Shown: in pieces, positions 18,324-25,977 of the stretch
How the letters are laid out: each line of letters starts with the position of its first letter
How positions within the stretch are numbered: the stretch's first letter is position 1
Assembly (NCBI RefSeq): GCF_020075545.1
Contig: NZ_JAIQZK010000001.1
Coordinates: 868,001-932,000, forward strand
Direction of reading: 5' to 3'
DNA from: Nocardioides sp. TRM66260-LWL
GTDB taxonomy: Bacteria; Actinomycetota; Actinomycetes; Propionibacteriales; Nocardioidaceae
Length of the DNA stretch: 64,000 nucleotides
Notes under the pieces: model-generated
The model's database searches: none
The model's input: only the letters and a program-made list of their open reading frames with translations
Told to the model about the DNA's origin: nothing
Position numbers and translations under genes: made by a program

Positions 18324-19228
18324 CGGGAGGCCTCCACCGCCGCGGCGGGGTCGACCGACTCCGGGACCGTCGCGGCGGCGCGCTCGCCGCGGCGGCGCAG
18401 CGGCAGGCGTCCGGCGAGGTCGCCGAGCGGACCGACGGAGCGGTGCAGGGTCTCGGCGGCCTCCGAGAGCGCCGGCACGAGGGCGGCCAGCTCGGAGAGG
18501 CGCGGCTTGATGTCCTCGAGGGTGTCGCCGAGCGCGACGAGCTGGTCGAGCGTGCCGCCGTCGGCCAGCAGCTTCTCGACGAAGCCGTCGTCGGTGAGCA
18601 TGCGATCGGCCAGGCCGCCGGGGCGCAGCAGCTGGTCGAGCACCCCGTCGGGCTCGGTCAGCCGGTCGAGGGTGCCGCCGGTGCGCAGCAGGCGGTCGAG
18701 CAGGCCCTCCTCCTCGATCAGCCGGTCGAGCGCGCCGCCCTCGGAGAGCAGCCGCTCCAGGGCGCCGTCGGGACGCAGGAGCCGGTCGACGGGGCCCTCG
18801 GCCGCCAGCAGCCGCTCGAGGTTGCCGTCGCGGGAGATCAGTCGGGTCAGCGGGCCGTCCTCGGCCAGCAGCCGGTCGACGACGCCGTCGCGCTGCAGCA
18901 TCCGCGCGAGCGGACGCTCCGGCGCGACGAGGTCGCCCAGCACCTCCGCGAGGCGCAGCGGCCCGCCCTCGACCAGCAGCACGTCGGCGAGCTGCTCGAC
19001 GTACCCGCCGCGTCCGATCACCCGCTGGACGAGGTCGGCGTAGCCGCCGGGGCGGCGGATCGGCCCGTCGGGCGCGGCGAGGCGGCCGACGGCGAGGGTC
19101 GCCTGGGTCGCGGCGACCGCGAGCCGGCCGGGGAGCAGCGCCGCGTCCACGACGCGCGCCACCAGCGGCGCCGGGACGGCGGATCGGGGCGCGGGGGACG
19201 TCGGGGTGCGGGTGGCGGCGACGGTCAC
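18320..19228 (-). CDS. Decapeptide-repeat protein of unknown function
   Basis: A 302-residue protein dominated by a strict 10-residue repeat. Residues 111-230 form twelve consecutive units of the pattern [LI]-x-x-[DEG]-G-x-[LVA]-[DET]-[RQK]-[LM], for example LAEDGPLTRL and LRPDGALERL. Two degenerate units precede at 71-80 and 101-110. The acidic and Arg positions alternate with paired Leu, suggesting stacked amphipathic turns or helices. No signal peptide or TM helix is clear. GTG at 19228 is chosen because TACCGT (19236-19241) ends 7 nt upstream. It is translationally coupled to a methyltransferase. I recognise no named family. Confidence 0.75.
   Translation of the reverse strand: MTVAATRTPTSPAPRSAVPAPLVARVVDAALLPGRLAVAATQATLAVGRLAAPDGPIRRPGGYADLVQRVIGRGGYVEQLADVLLVEGGPLRLAEVLGDLVAPERPLARMLQRDGVVDRLLAEDGPLTRLISRDGNLERLLAAEGPVDRLLRPDGALERLLSEGGALDRLIEEEGLLDRLLRTGGTLDRLTEPDGVLDQLLRPGGLADRMLTDDGFVEKLLADGGTLDQLVALGDTLEDIKPRLSELAALVPALSEAAETLHRSVGPLGDLAGRLPLRRRGERAAATVPESVDPAAAVEASR
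18539..18898 (-). repeat. 30-bp coding repeats (12 units)
   Basis: This is the DNA coding for the twelve exact-phase decapeptides. Units share a CAG/GGTCGAC core encoding DRLL or ERLL, but each differs at several bases, so this is an old array diverged under protein constraint rather than a recent slippage expansion. Confidence 0.7.
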
Positions 19229-19294
19229 GCGGGTCACGGTACGCGTCGGATCCGGCGGCCCGGACGCCGTCCGTCGGGACCGTCGCGTCGCCGG

Positions 19295-19325
19295 TTGGAC
19301 GCCCGCGCGCACGCGGGCGTAGGCT
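19295..19325 (+). promoter_or_regulatory. Promoter for rpsA
   Basis: TTGGAC (19295-19300) and TAGGCT (19320-19325), 19 bp apart, fit a principal sigma promoter. Transcription would begin near 19332, giving an untranslated leader of about 160 nt before the ATG at 19493. That is long for this genome and leaves room for control by S1 itself, as known for rpsA in other bacteria. The leader shows GC-rich stems but no recognised RNA family. Confidence 0.45.
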
Positions 19326-19492
19326 CACACTGCGCCTGAAGTCTGCCTGCGTCCCGGACCTAGCGGACGAGGCTCGCTCTCCAGATCCCCTCGTCGATCC
19401 GCCGTGCACGGTCGGGGCGAGTGCCCCGGAGGTGAACCAAGGACCTCACGCGTGCCCGCACGACTTCTGCCCACCGAGGAACCCTTTCCCTT

Positions 19493-20953
19493 ATGACGAG
19501 CACCATCTCCGCCTCCACGGACTTCGACGCGCCCCAGGTCGCGATCAACGACATCGGGTCCGAAGAGGACTTCCTGGCCGCCATCGACCAGACGATCAAG
19601 TACTTCAACGACGGTGACATCGTCGCCGGCACCATCGTGAAGGTCGACCGCGACGAGGTCCTGCTGGACATCGGCTACAAGACCGAGGGCGTCATCCCCT
19701 CGCGCGAGCTGTCGATCAAGCACGACGTCGACCCCTCCGAGGTCGTCGCGGTCGGCGACGAGGTCGAGGCCCTGGTCCTCCAGAAGGAGGACAAGGAGGG
19801 TCGTCTGATCCTGTCCAAGAAGCGCGCCCAGTACGAGCGCGCCTGGGGCACGATCGAGCAGGTCAAGGAGGAGGACGGCGTCGTCGAGGGCACCGTCATC
19901 GAGGTCGTCAAGGGCGGCCTGATCCTCGACATCGGCCTGCGCGGCTTCCTCCCGGCGTCGCTGGTGGAGATGCGTCGCGTCCGCGACCTGCAGCCCTACG
20001 TCGGCCAGCGCCTCGAGGCGAAGATCATCGAGCTCGACAAGAACCGCAACAACGTGGTCCTGTCGCGCCGCGCCTGGCTCGAGCAGACCCAGTCCGAGGT
20101 CCGCCACGGCTTCCTCACCCAGCTGCAGAAGGGCCAGATCCGCAAGGGCGTCGTGTCCTCGATCGTCAACTTCGGCGCGTTCGTCGACCTCGGCGGCGTC
20201 GACGGTCTGGTGCACGTCTCCGAGCTGTCCTGGAAGCACATCGACCACCCCTCCGAGGTCGTGGCCGTGGGCGACGAGGTCACCGTCGAGGTCCTCGACG
20301 TCGACATGGACCGCGAGCGGGTCTCGCTGTCGCTCAAGGCGACGCAGGAGGACCCCTGGCAGCACTTCGCCCGCACCCACCAGATCGGCCAGATCGTGCC
20401 GGGCAAGGTCACCAAGCTGGTGCCCTTCGGCTCGTTCGTCCGCGTCGAGGAGGGCATCGAGGGCCTGGTGCACATCTCCGAGCTCGCCGAGCGTCACGTC
20501 GAGATCCCCGAGCAGGTCGTCCAGGTCAACGACGACGTCATGGTCAAGATCATCGACATCGACCTCGAGCGTCGCCGGATCTCGCTGTCGTTGAAGCAGG
20601 CCAACGAGACCGCCGTCGCCACCGACATCGAGGAGTTCGACCCCACGCTGTACGGCATGGCGGCGACCTACGACGAGCAGGGCAACTACGTCTACCCCGA
20701 GGGCTTCGACCCCGAGACGGGCGAGTGGCTCGAGGGCTACGACGAGCAGCGCGCGGTCTGGGAGGAGCAGTACGCCCAGGCGCACGCCCGCTGGGAGGCG
20801 CACGTCAAGCAGCAGGCCGAGGCCAAGCAGGCCGAGGTCGAGGCCGGCGAGGCCACCTCGTACTCCTCGGCTCCGGCCGAGGACGCCGGCGGCTCGCTCG
20901 CCAGCGACGAGGCCCTGCAGGCCCTGCGCGAGAAGCTCACCGGCGGCAACTGA
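19493..20953 (+). CDS. rpsA: 30S ribosomal protein S1
   Basis: A 486-residue S1 protein with four S1/OB domains, at about residues 38-107 (GTIVKVDRDEVLLDIGYKTEG), 125-190 (GTVIEVVKGGLILDIG), 210-280 (GVVSSIVNFGAFVDLGGVDG) and 296-365 (GKVTKLVPFGSFVRVEEG). This is the actinobacterial four-domain form, shorter than the six-domain E. coli protein. The C-terminal 110 residues are Glu/Ala/Gln-rich and contain EYDEQGNYVYPEGFDPETGE-like repeats of unknown role. S1 binds mRNA at the 30S subunit. The nearest GAGGAA is 12-13 nt from the ATG, a long spacing. coaE follows further downstream, a common actinobacterial arrangement. Confidence 0.97.
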   Translation: MTSTISASTDFDAPQVAINDIGSEEDFLAAIDQTIKYFNDGDIVAGTIVKVDRDEVLLDIGYKTEGVIPSRELSIKHDVDPSEVVAVGDEVEALVLQKEDKEGRLILSKKRAQYERAWGTIEQVKEEDGVVEGTVIEVVKGGLILDIGLRGFLPASLVEMRRVRDLQPYVGQRLEAKIIELDKNRNNVVLSRRAWLEQTQSEVRHGFLTQLQKGQIRKGVVSSIVNFGAFVDLGGVDGLVHVSELSWKHIDHPSEVVAVGDEVTVEVLDVDMDRERVSLSLKATQEDPWQHFARTHQIGQIVPGKVTKLVPFGSFVRVEEGIEGLVHISELAERHVEIPEQVVQVNDDVMVKIIDIDLERRRISLSLKQANETAVATDIEEFDPTLYGMAATYDEQGNYVYPEGFDPETGEWLEGYDEQRAVWEEQYAQAHARWEAHVKQQAEAKQAEVEAGEATSYSSAPAEDAGGSLASDEALQALREKLTGGN

Positions 20954-20965
20954 GTCCACCGGCTC

Positions 20966-21001
20966 GACGACCCCCGCTCCCGTCCGGGAGCGGGGGTCGT
21001 C
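20966..21001. terminator. rpsA terminator hairpin
   Basis: A 16-bp perfect stem, GACGACCCCCGCTCCC (20966-20981) with its complement (20986-21001), around a 4-nt loop GTCC. It starts 12 bp after the rpsA stop and lies between convergent genes, so it can serve both. No T-tract. Confidence 0.8.
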
Positions 21002-21026
21002 CCGTCTCCGGGGTGCTGGGCGCGGC

Positions 21027-22307
21027 TCAGCCGCCGGCGAGGCGGGCGCGCAGGTCGTCGCGGCGCACCTTGCCGGTGAGCGTGCGCGGCAGCTCGTCGA
21101 GCAGCAGCCAGGTCTTGGGCCGCTTCGGCGGCGCGAGGCGGCCGCGGGCGAAGGCGGTGAGCGCCTCGGGGGAGAGGTCGGCCGTGCCGCCGGGCGCGAC
21201 GGCCGCGCACACCCGCTGCCCCCAGGCGGGGTCGTCGACGCCGAAGACGCACACGTCGGCCACGCCGTCGAGCTCGCGCAGCGCCTCCTCGACCTCGAGG
21301 GGGTAGACGTTGACGCCGCCCGAGATCACGAGGTCCTCGCGGCGGCCGTCGAGGTAGAGGTAGCCGTCGGCGTCGAGCCGGCCGAGGTCGCCGACGGTGA
21401 ACGCCGGACCCCGCGGCGTCTCGCGCCACGCCGCGGCGGTCTTCTCGGGTGCGCCGAAGTAGGCGAACCGGGCGTGGGGAGGCACCGTGCACCAGATCTG
21501 GCCGTCGTCGTCCACGGAGAGCACCCGACCGGGCCGCGCGCGGCCGACGGTGCCGGGACGCTCACGCCACTCCTCGCTGCGGCAGGCGGTGAACTGGCCC
21601 TCGGTGGAGCCGTAGAACTCCCAGGTGCTCCCGGCCGGGAAGGTCGCGATGAGCCGCTCCTTGACCTCGCGCGGGCAGGGTGCGCCGGCGTGGGCCAGCA
21701 GGCGCACCGACGACACGTCCGGGGTGCCGACGGCGTCCCAGTGGGCGAACAGCCGCTGCAGGTGGGTGGGCACGCAGAAGAGCGTGGTCGGCCGCTCGCG
21801 GGCGAGGGCGTCGGTGACCAGCGCCGGGTCGAAGGGGCCCGGGATCACCACGCGACCCCCGGCGAGCCGGGTGCCCATGGCGAACCGCAGGGGAGCCGAG
21901 TGGTAGAGCGGGCTGAGGACGAGGTTGACGTCCTCGGGCGCGAAGCCCCACAGGTCGCGCTCCTCGGCGACCAGCGCCGCCGCGGCCTCGTCGTCGAGCA
22001 GGCCCGACCACACGCCCTTCGGCACGCCGGTCGTCCCGCTCGTGCAGTGCATCGGCCGCGCGCGCGGGAGCGCCCCGGGCGTCCAGGGATGGGCGGCGAC
22101 CAGGGCGTCCAGCGTGGCCTCGTCCTCCACGCGCAGCGCGGGGGAGAGCGGCTCGAGGATCCGGGTGCGCTCGGCGTCGGTCAGGCGCGGGTCCAGTGGG
22201 ATCGGCACGAGGCCGACGGCGAGCAGTCCGAGCACGGCGTCGAGGTAGCGCTGCGACCCCGGGACGAGCAGCGCCACCCGGTCGCCCTCGGCGAGCGGCG
22301 GGATCAT
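21027..22307 (-). CDS. Acyl-CoA ligase (AMP-binding family), short form
   Basis: A 426-residue adenylate-forming enzyme. The P-loop-like motif is CTSGTTGVPKGVW, followed by YGSTEGQ, GDLGRLDADGYLYLDGRREDLVISGG (hinge) and TLTGKVRRDD with the catalytic Lys near the C-terminus. Family members are usually 500-550 residues; here the first 60-80 are missing, so it starts at ALLVPGSQRYLDAVLGLLAVG. This may be a natural short form. It activates a carboxylic acid to an acyl-CoA through an acyl-AMP. The start overlaps the TetR stop (22304-22307), so ligase and regulator form one operon. Confidence 0.87.
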   Translation of the reverse strand: MIPPLAEGDRVALLVPGSQRYLDAVLGLLAVGLVPIPLDPRLTDAERTRILEPLSPALRVEDEATLDALVAAHPWTPGALPRARPMHCTSGTTGVPKGVWSGLLDDEAAAALVAEERDLWGFAPEDVNLVLSPLYHSAPLRFAMGTRLAGGRVVIPGPFDPALVTDALARERPTTLFCVPTHLQRLFAHWDAVGTPDVSSVRLLAHAGAPCPREVKERLIATFPAGSTWEFYGSTEGQFTACRSEEWRERPGTVGRARPGRVLSVDDDGQIWCTVPPHARFAYFGAPEKTAAAWRETPRGPAFTVGDLGRLDADGYLYLDGRREDLVISGGVNVYPLEVEEALRELDGVADVCVFGVDDPAWGQRVCAAVAPGGTADLSPEALTAFARGRLAPPKRPKTWLLLDELPRTLTGKVRRDDLRARLAGG

Positions 22308-23008
22308 GCGTCGTCCCCGGTGAGGCCGAGGTCGCGGACGAGCTGCTCGACGACCTGCCGGAAGTGCCGGTCGTAGTCGAGGATCCCGCGGTGCATGTGG
22401 CCGAACAGCTCGAGGCTGAGGTGGCCGAAGAGCAGCGCCCAGGCCATCAGCCAGCGCACCAGGCGCTCGTCGGAGACCTCCAGCGGCAGCAGGGCGCGGA
22501 TGCCGCCGAGGGCGTCGCGCTCGGACGGATCGGCCGGCACCGTCGGCGCCATCACGTGGCCGGCGCGCTCGGACGCCTCGGCCAGCGTCATCAGCACGCC
22601 GGTGACCCGGCCGGCGGCCGGCGTCGTCGTGTCGGGCGCGGCGTAGCCCGGGACGGGCGAGCCGTAGAGCAGCGCGTACTCATGGGGATGCGCCACCGAC
22701 CAGGCCCGCAGGGCGAGGCAGACGGCTCGCAGGCGGGCGGCCACGTCGTCGGCGGGGACGGCGGCGTCGGCGACCTCCAGGGCGGCGCCGAGCTCGTCGT
22801 AGGCCTCGGTGATCAGCGCGGTGAGCAGCTCGTCGCGGCTCGGGAAGTAGCGGTAGACCGCGGAGGACACCATGCCGACCTCCCGGGCGATCGCGCGCAG
22901 CGACAGCGCCGCCGGACCGACCTCCCCGAGGTGGCGTCGCGCGGTGTCCTGGATGGTGCGGGTGATCTCGACGCGGGCGCGGTCGCGGGCGGTGGTGGCA
23001 GCGGACAC
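22304..23008 (-). CDS. TetR/AcrR family transcriptional regulator
   Basis: A 234-residue regulator. The N-terminal HTH spans about residues 10-65 (AALSLRAIAREVGMVSSAVYRYFPSRDEL), followed by an all-helical ligand domain of the TetR_C_13 type (VRWLMAWALLFGHLSLELFGHMH). The GTG at 23008 has CAGGAT (23015-23020) 6 nt upstream and TTGTCG 17 bp before that, so it is probably leaderless. Two near-identical inverted repeats in the divergent region are likely operators, making the protein an autorepressor that also controls the facing gene. A likely inducer is an acyl-CoA or the ligase substrate; that is inferred from the operon. Confidence 0.9.
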   Translation of the reverse strand: MSAATTARDRARVEITRTIQDTARRHLGEVGPAALSLRAIAREVGMVSSAVYRYFPSRDELLTALITEAYDELGAALEVADAAVPADDVAARLRAVCLALRAWSVAHPHEYALLYGSPVPGYAAPDTTTPAAGRVTGVLMTLAEASERAGHVMAPTVPADPSERDALGGIRALLPLEVSDERLVRWLMAWALLFGHLSLELFGHMHRGILDYDRHFRQVVEQLVRDLGLTGDDA

Positions 23009-23049
23009 GTCCCGATCCTGCCCGCTGGCGAGAGCGCCGACAACAGAAG

Positions 23050-23115
23050 AGAGCAGTGCTCTTGCTTTCGTGGACGGTCGATGTCAGGCTGATCGCGAAC
23101 CGAGAGCACCGCTCT
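23050..23115. promoter_or_regulatory. Paired TetR-type operators in the divergent region
   Basis: Two 13-bp inverted repeats share one pattern: AGAGCAGTGCTCT (23050-23062) and AGAGCACCGCTCT (23103-23115, extended to 17 bp as CGAGAGC-ACC-GCTCTCG at 23101-23117). Their centres are 53 bp apart, about five helical turns. Site 1 touches the -35 (TTGCTT 23062-23067) of a rightward promoter whose -10 is CAGGCT (23085-23090). Site 2 lies just past its start point. The first site is also just upstream of the leftward -35. Both directions would be repressed. Confidence 0.7.
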
Positions 23116-23138
23116 CGAAATTGTCGAGAGGATCCGCC

Positions 23139-24083
23139 ATGCCCGCCCATCACGTCGTCGTCGGCGCCGGCCCCGTCGGTCGCGCCACCGCCTCCCTGCT
23201 CGCCTCCGGCGGCGAGCGCGTCCTGCTGGTCAGCCGCTCCGGCACCGGCCCGGAGCTGCCCGGGGTCGAGCGGGTCGCCGCCGACGTCGCCGACGCCTCC
23301 CGGCTCACCCGTCTCGCCGACGGCGCCGCCGCGCTCTACGACGCGGTCAACCCGCCGTCCTACGACGTGTGGCCCTCGTGGTGGCCGCCGGTCGCCGAGT
23401 CCTTCCTCCTGGCCGCGGAGCGCACCGGCGCGGTGCTCGCGACCGCGTCCTGCCTCTACGCCTACGGCCCGGTCGACGGGCCGATGGTCGAGGGCCTCCC
23501 CGACGCGGCGCCGGGCGTGAAGGGTCGCATCCGTGCCGGGATGTGGGCCGACGCCCTCGCCGCCCACCGGGCGGGTCGGCTGCGCGCGGTCGAGGTGCGG
23601 GCGTCGGACTTCATGGGCCCCGGCGTCACCAACGCCCACGTGCCGGTCGTCGTGCCGAAGGCACTGGCGGGCAGGACCGTCCGGCTGTTCGGGGACCCGT
23701 CCCTGCCGCACTCCTTCACCGACGTGCGCGACCTCGCTCGCGCGCTGGTCGTCACGGCCGCCACCCCGACGGCCTGGGGTCGGGTGTGGCACGCGCCGAC
23801 CAACCCCGCCCGCAGCGGGGTGGAGACCGTCGCGGACGTCTGCCGTGCCGCCGGCGTCGCGCCCGCGGTCGTCCGGTCGTGGCCGCGGGCGATGCTCACG
23901 GTGGGCGGGCTGGCGGTGCCCTTCCTGCGGGAGATGCGCGAGACGGTGTACCAGTTCGAGCGCCCCTACGTGCTGGACTCCTCGGCCGCCGAGCGCGAGC
24001 TGGGCCTGACGCCGACGCCCTGGGACGAGGTCTGCCGCGCGACCGCCGAGACCGCCGGCGCGCGGGTGCCCGTCGCGCTCTAG
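23139..24083 (+). CDS. NAD-dependent epimerase/dehydratase family protein
   Basis: A 314-residue extended SDR-like protein. The N-terminal nucleotide fold starts HHVVVGAGPVGRATASLLASGGERV, an atypical GxGxxG (GAGPVG) rather than GxxGxxG. YAYGPVDGPMVE and a HSFTDVRDLARALV stretch are typical of the family. The classical YxxxK triad is not obvious. The ATG at 23139 has an AGAGGA site upstream. It faces the TetR/acyl-CoA ligase operon across shared operators, so it probably belongs to the same regulon. The substrate is unknown. Confidence 0.8.
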   Translation: MPAHHVVVGAGPVGRATASLLASGGERVLLVSRSGTGPELPGVERVAADVADASRLTRLADGAAALYDAVNPPSYDVWPSWWPPVAESFLLAAERTGAVLATASCLYAYGPVDGPMVEGLPDAAPGVKGRIRAGMWADALAAHRAGRLRAVEVRASDFMGPGVTNAHVPVVVPKALAGRTVRLFGDPSLPHSFTDVRDLARALVVTAATPTAWGRVWHAPTNPARSGVETVADVCRAAGVAPAVVRSWPRAMLTVGGLAVPFLREMRETVYQFERPYVLDSSAAERELGLTPTPWDEVCRATAETAGARVPVAL

Positions 24084-24093
24084 CGTGGCGCCC

Positions 24094-24681
24094 ATGCGAG
24101 TGGGACTCACCGGTGGCATCGCCTCGGGCAAGAGCACCGTGGCCGGCATCCTCGCCGGGCTCGGCGCGGTCGTGATCGACGCCGACCAGCTGGCGCGCGA
24201 CGTCGTCGCCCGGGGCACGCCGGGCCTCGCCCGGGTCGTGGAGCTGTTCGGCCCGGAGGTGCTCACGCCCGAGGGCGACCTCGACCGGCCCACCGTCGGC
24301 CGGATCGTCTTCGGCGACGAGGCGCAGCGGAAGGCGCTGGAGGCGATCGTCCACCCGCTCGTGTTCGAGCGCTACGCCGCGCTCGAGGAGGGCGCGCCTG
24401 CGGGCGCGCTGGTGGTGCACGACATCCCGTTGCTGGCCGAGTCGGGACGTGCCGAGGGGTTCGACGCCGTGCTGGTCGTCGACGTGCCGGTCGAGACCCA
24501 GGTCGAGCGGATGCTGCGCGACCGCGGCATGACCCGCGAGGACGCCGAGGCGCGGATCGCCGCCCAGGCCACCCGCGAGCAGCGACGCGCGGTGGCCACC
24601 CACGTCATCGAGAACACGGGCACGCTCGCCGAGCTGCGGGCGCGGGTCGAGCAGGTCCACGCCGAGCTTGCGTCCCGCTGA
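24094..24681 (+). CDS. coaE: Dephospho-CoA kinase
   Basis: A 195-residue kinase that phosphorylates the ribose 3'-OH of dephospho-CoA, the last step of CoA synthesis. The P-loop is GGIASGKST (residues 7-15), followed by VIDADQLARDV, IVHPLVFERY, VVHDIPLLAE and a lid segment RMLRDRGMTREDAEARIAAQ. The ATG at 24094 is preferred to GTG at 24085 because TAGCGT (24081-24086) ends 7 nt upstream. The TAG of this -10 is the stop codon of the preceding gene. A strong hairpin follows the stop. Actinobacterial CoaE often has a longer C-terminal domain; this is the short form. Confidence 0.96.
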   Translation: MRVGLTGGIASGKSTVAGILAGLGAVVIDADQLARDVVARGTPGLARVVELFGPEVLTPEGDLDRPTVGRIVFGDEAQRKALEAIVHPLVFERYAALEEGAPAGALVVHDIPLLAESGRAEGFDAVLVVDVPVETQVERMLRDRGMTREDAEARIAAQATREQRRAVATHVIENTGTLAELRARVEQVHAELASR

Positions 24682-24692
24682 TCCCCGGACGC

Positions 24693-24730
24693 ACGACGGC
24701 CCCCGTCCCTCGCGGGACGGGGGCCGTCGT
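24693..24730. terminator. Bidirectional terminator between coaE and the sigma gene
   Basis: A 17-bp perfect stem, ACGACGGCCCCCGTCCC (24693-24709) with its complement at 24714-24730, and a TCGC tetraloop. It lies between two convergent genes 66 bp apart and has no T-tract. Confidence 0.85.
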
Positions 24731-24747
24731 CGAGGCCCGGCGTCGGG

Positions 24748-25710
24748 TCAGGCCGCCAGGTCGGGGTCGGCGAAGCGACGCAGCTTCTGCAGCGCCTCCC
24801 GCTCCAGCTGGCGGACGCGCTCGGCGGAGATGCCGTGCTTGACGCCGATGTCGGCCAGCTTGTGCTGGCGGCCGTCGACGAGCCCGTAGCGGCTGCGGAT
24901 GATGTCGGCGGCCCGCTCGTCGAGCTGGCCGACGAGGCTGTTGAGCCGCTCGCGCGACTCGACGTCGAGCACCGTGAGGTCCGGGCCCGGCGCGGTCTCC
25001 TGCGCCATCAGGTCGCCGAGCGAGGTGTCGCCGTCCTCGTCGACCGGGGTGTCGAGGCTGACGTGCTCGCGGCCCCACGAGAGCAGGTCGAGCACGCGCT
25101 CGACCTCCATGCCGAGCTCGGCGGCGATCTCGGCCGGCTCGGGGTCGCGGCCCAGCTGCCGCTCGAGGGTGCGGCGGGCGCCGCCGACCTGGTTGAGCTC
25201 CTCGACCACGTGCACGGGAAGCCGGACGACGCGCGCCTGCTGGGCGATGCCCCGGGTGATGGCCTGGCGCACCCACCACGTGGCGTAGGTGGAGAACTTG
25301 TAGCCCTTGGTGTAGTCGAACTTCTCGACCGCGCGGATCAGGCCGGTGTTGCCCTCCTGGATCAGGTCGAGCATCGGCATCTGCGCGCGGCCGTACTTGC
25401 GCGCGATGGAGACGACCAGGCGCAGGTTCGCGGTGATGAACTGGTCGACGGCGCGGCGGCCCTCCTCGGCCATCCACTCCAGCTCCTCCTGGGTCGCCTG
25501 CCCGGGTGCGCCACCCTTGCGACGGCCGACGCGGCCCTGGGCGAGCAGGTGCTCGGCCATCAGGCCGGCCTCGATCGTCTTCGAGAGCTCGACCTCGGCT
25601 GCGGCGTCCAGGAGGGGGTTGCGGGCGATCTCGTCCAGGTAGAGGCCGACGGAGTCGCGGCCTTCGATCTCTCGTCCGGTCGAGCGGGTGGCGGGGGCGG
25701 TGCTAGCCAT
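24748..25710 (-). CDS. RNA polymerase sigma factor, group 2 (SigB/HrdB-like)
   Basis: A 320-residue sigma-70 family protein without the acidic/basic region 1.1 extension seen in rpoD. It has region 1.2 (SVGLYLDEIARNPLLDAAAEVEL) and region 2 ([31 protein letters not shown], the melting segment [15 protein letters not shown]). Regions 3 and 4.2 (ADIGVKHGISAERVRQLEREAL) follow. It probably recognises promoters like those of the principal factor under stress or slow growth, as mycobacterial SigB does. The ATG at 25710 is set by AGGAGG 6 nt upstream. A GGAAT-N19-GTT element sits at the expected promoter position, hinting at control by an ECF factor. Confidence 0.93.
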   Translation of the reverse strand: MASTAPATRSTGREIEGRDSVGLYLDEIARNPLLDAAAEVELSKTIEAGLMAEHLLAQGRVGRRKGGAPGQATQEELEWMAEEGRRAVDQFITANLRLVVSIARKYGRAQMPMLDLIQEGNTGLIRAVEKFDYTKGYKFSTYATWWVRQAITRGIAQQARVVRLPVHVVEELNQVGGARRTLERQLGRDPEPAEIAAELGMEVERVLDLLSWGREHVSLDTPVDEDGDTSLGDLMAQETAPGPDLTVLDVESRERLNSLVGQLDERAADIIRSRYGLVDGRQHKLADIGVKHGISAERVRQLEREALQKLRRFADPDLAA

Positions 25711-25754
25711 GTGAACCCTCCTCGTGGTGTCCCCCTGATGGGGGTCACTGAACC

Positions 25755-25781
25755 AACGCCCGTCCCCTTGCTCGGGATTCC
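25755..25781 (-). promoter_or_regulatory. Candidate ECF-type (SigR/SigH-like) promoter for the group 2 sigma gene
   Basis: On the minus strand GGAAT (25777-25781) is followed by 19 bp and GTTG (starting at 25757). Streptomyces SigR and mycobacterial SigH use GGAAT-N18-GTT, so this is one base longer than the consensus. The predicted start lies near 25747, 37 nt before the ATG, with the ribosome site in between. A CCCCC-TGAT-GGGGG hairpin (25731-25744) would sit at the mRNA 5' end. A stress-responsive sigma cascade would match mycobacterial sigB, but the spacing makes this tentative. Confidence 0.35.
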
Positions 25782-25977
25782 CGTCCGGCAATCCACCGAG
25801 GGGGTGGGCTCTCGCGAGTAAGGACGTCCGGGCGGCGGTGCTGATTCCCGGCCGGGTCGAAACTCAGCCACTTCTCAGACCGCCGTCAGGAGCCTGCCTC
25901 GTGGTGCCGTTCGGAGCCGTGACCTGCACGGATGGGCGGCCTCGGTCAGCGCCCGAACGGGTGAGAGGGGGTGAGCG

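Noticed and set aside
18539..18898. CRISPR-like regular repeats
   Set aside because: Units are contiguous 30-bp coding repeats without spacers and are explained by the decapeptide protein.
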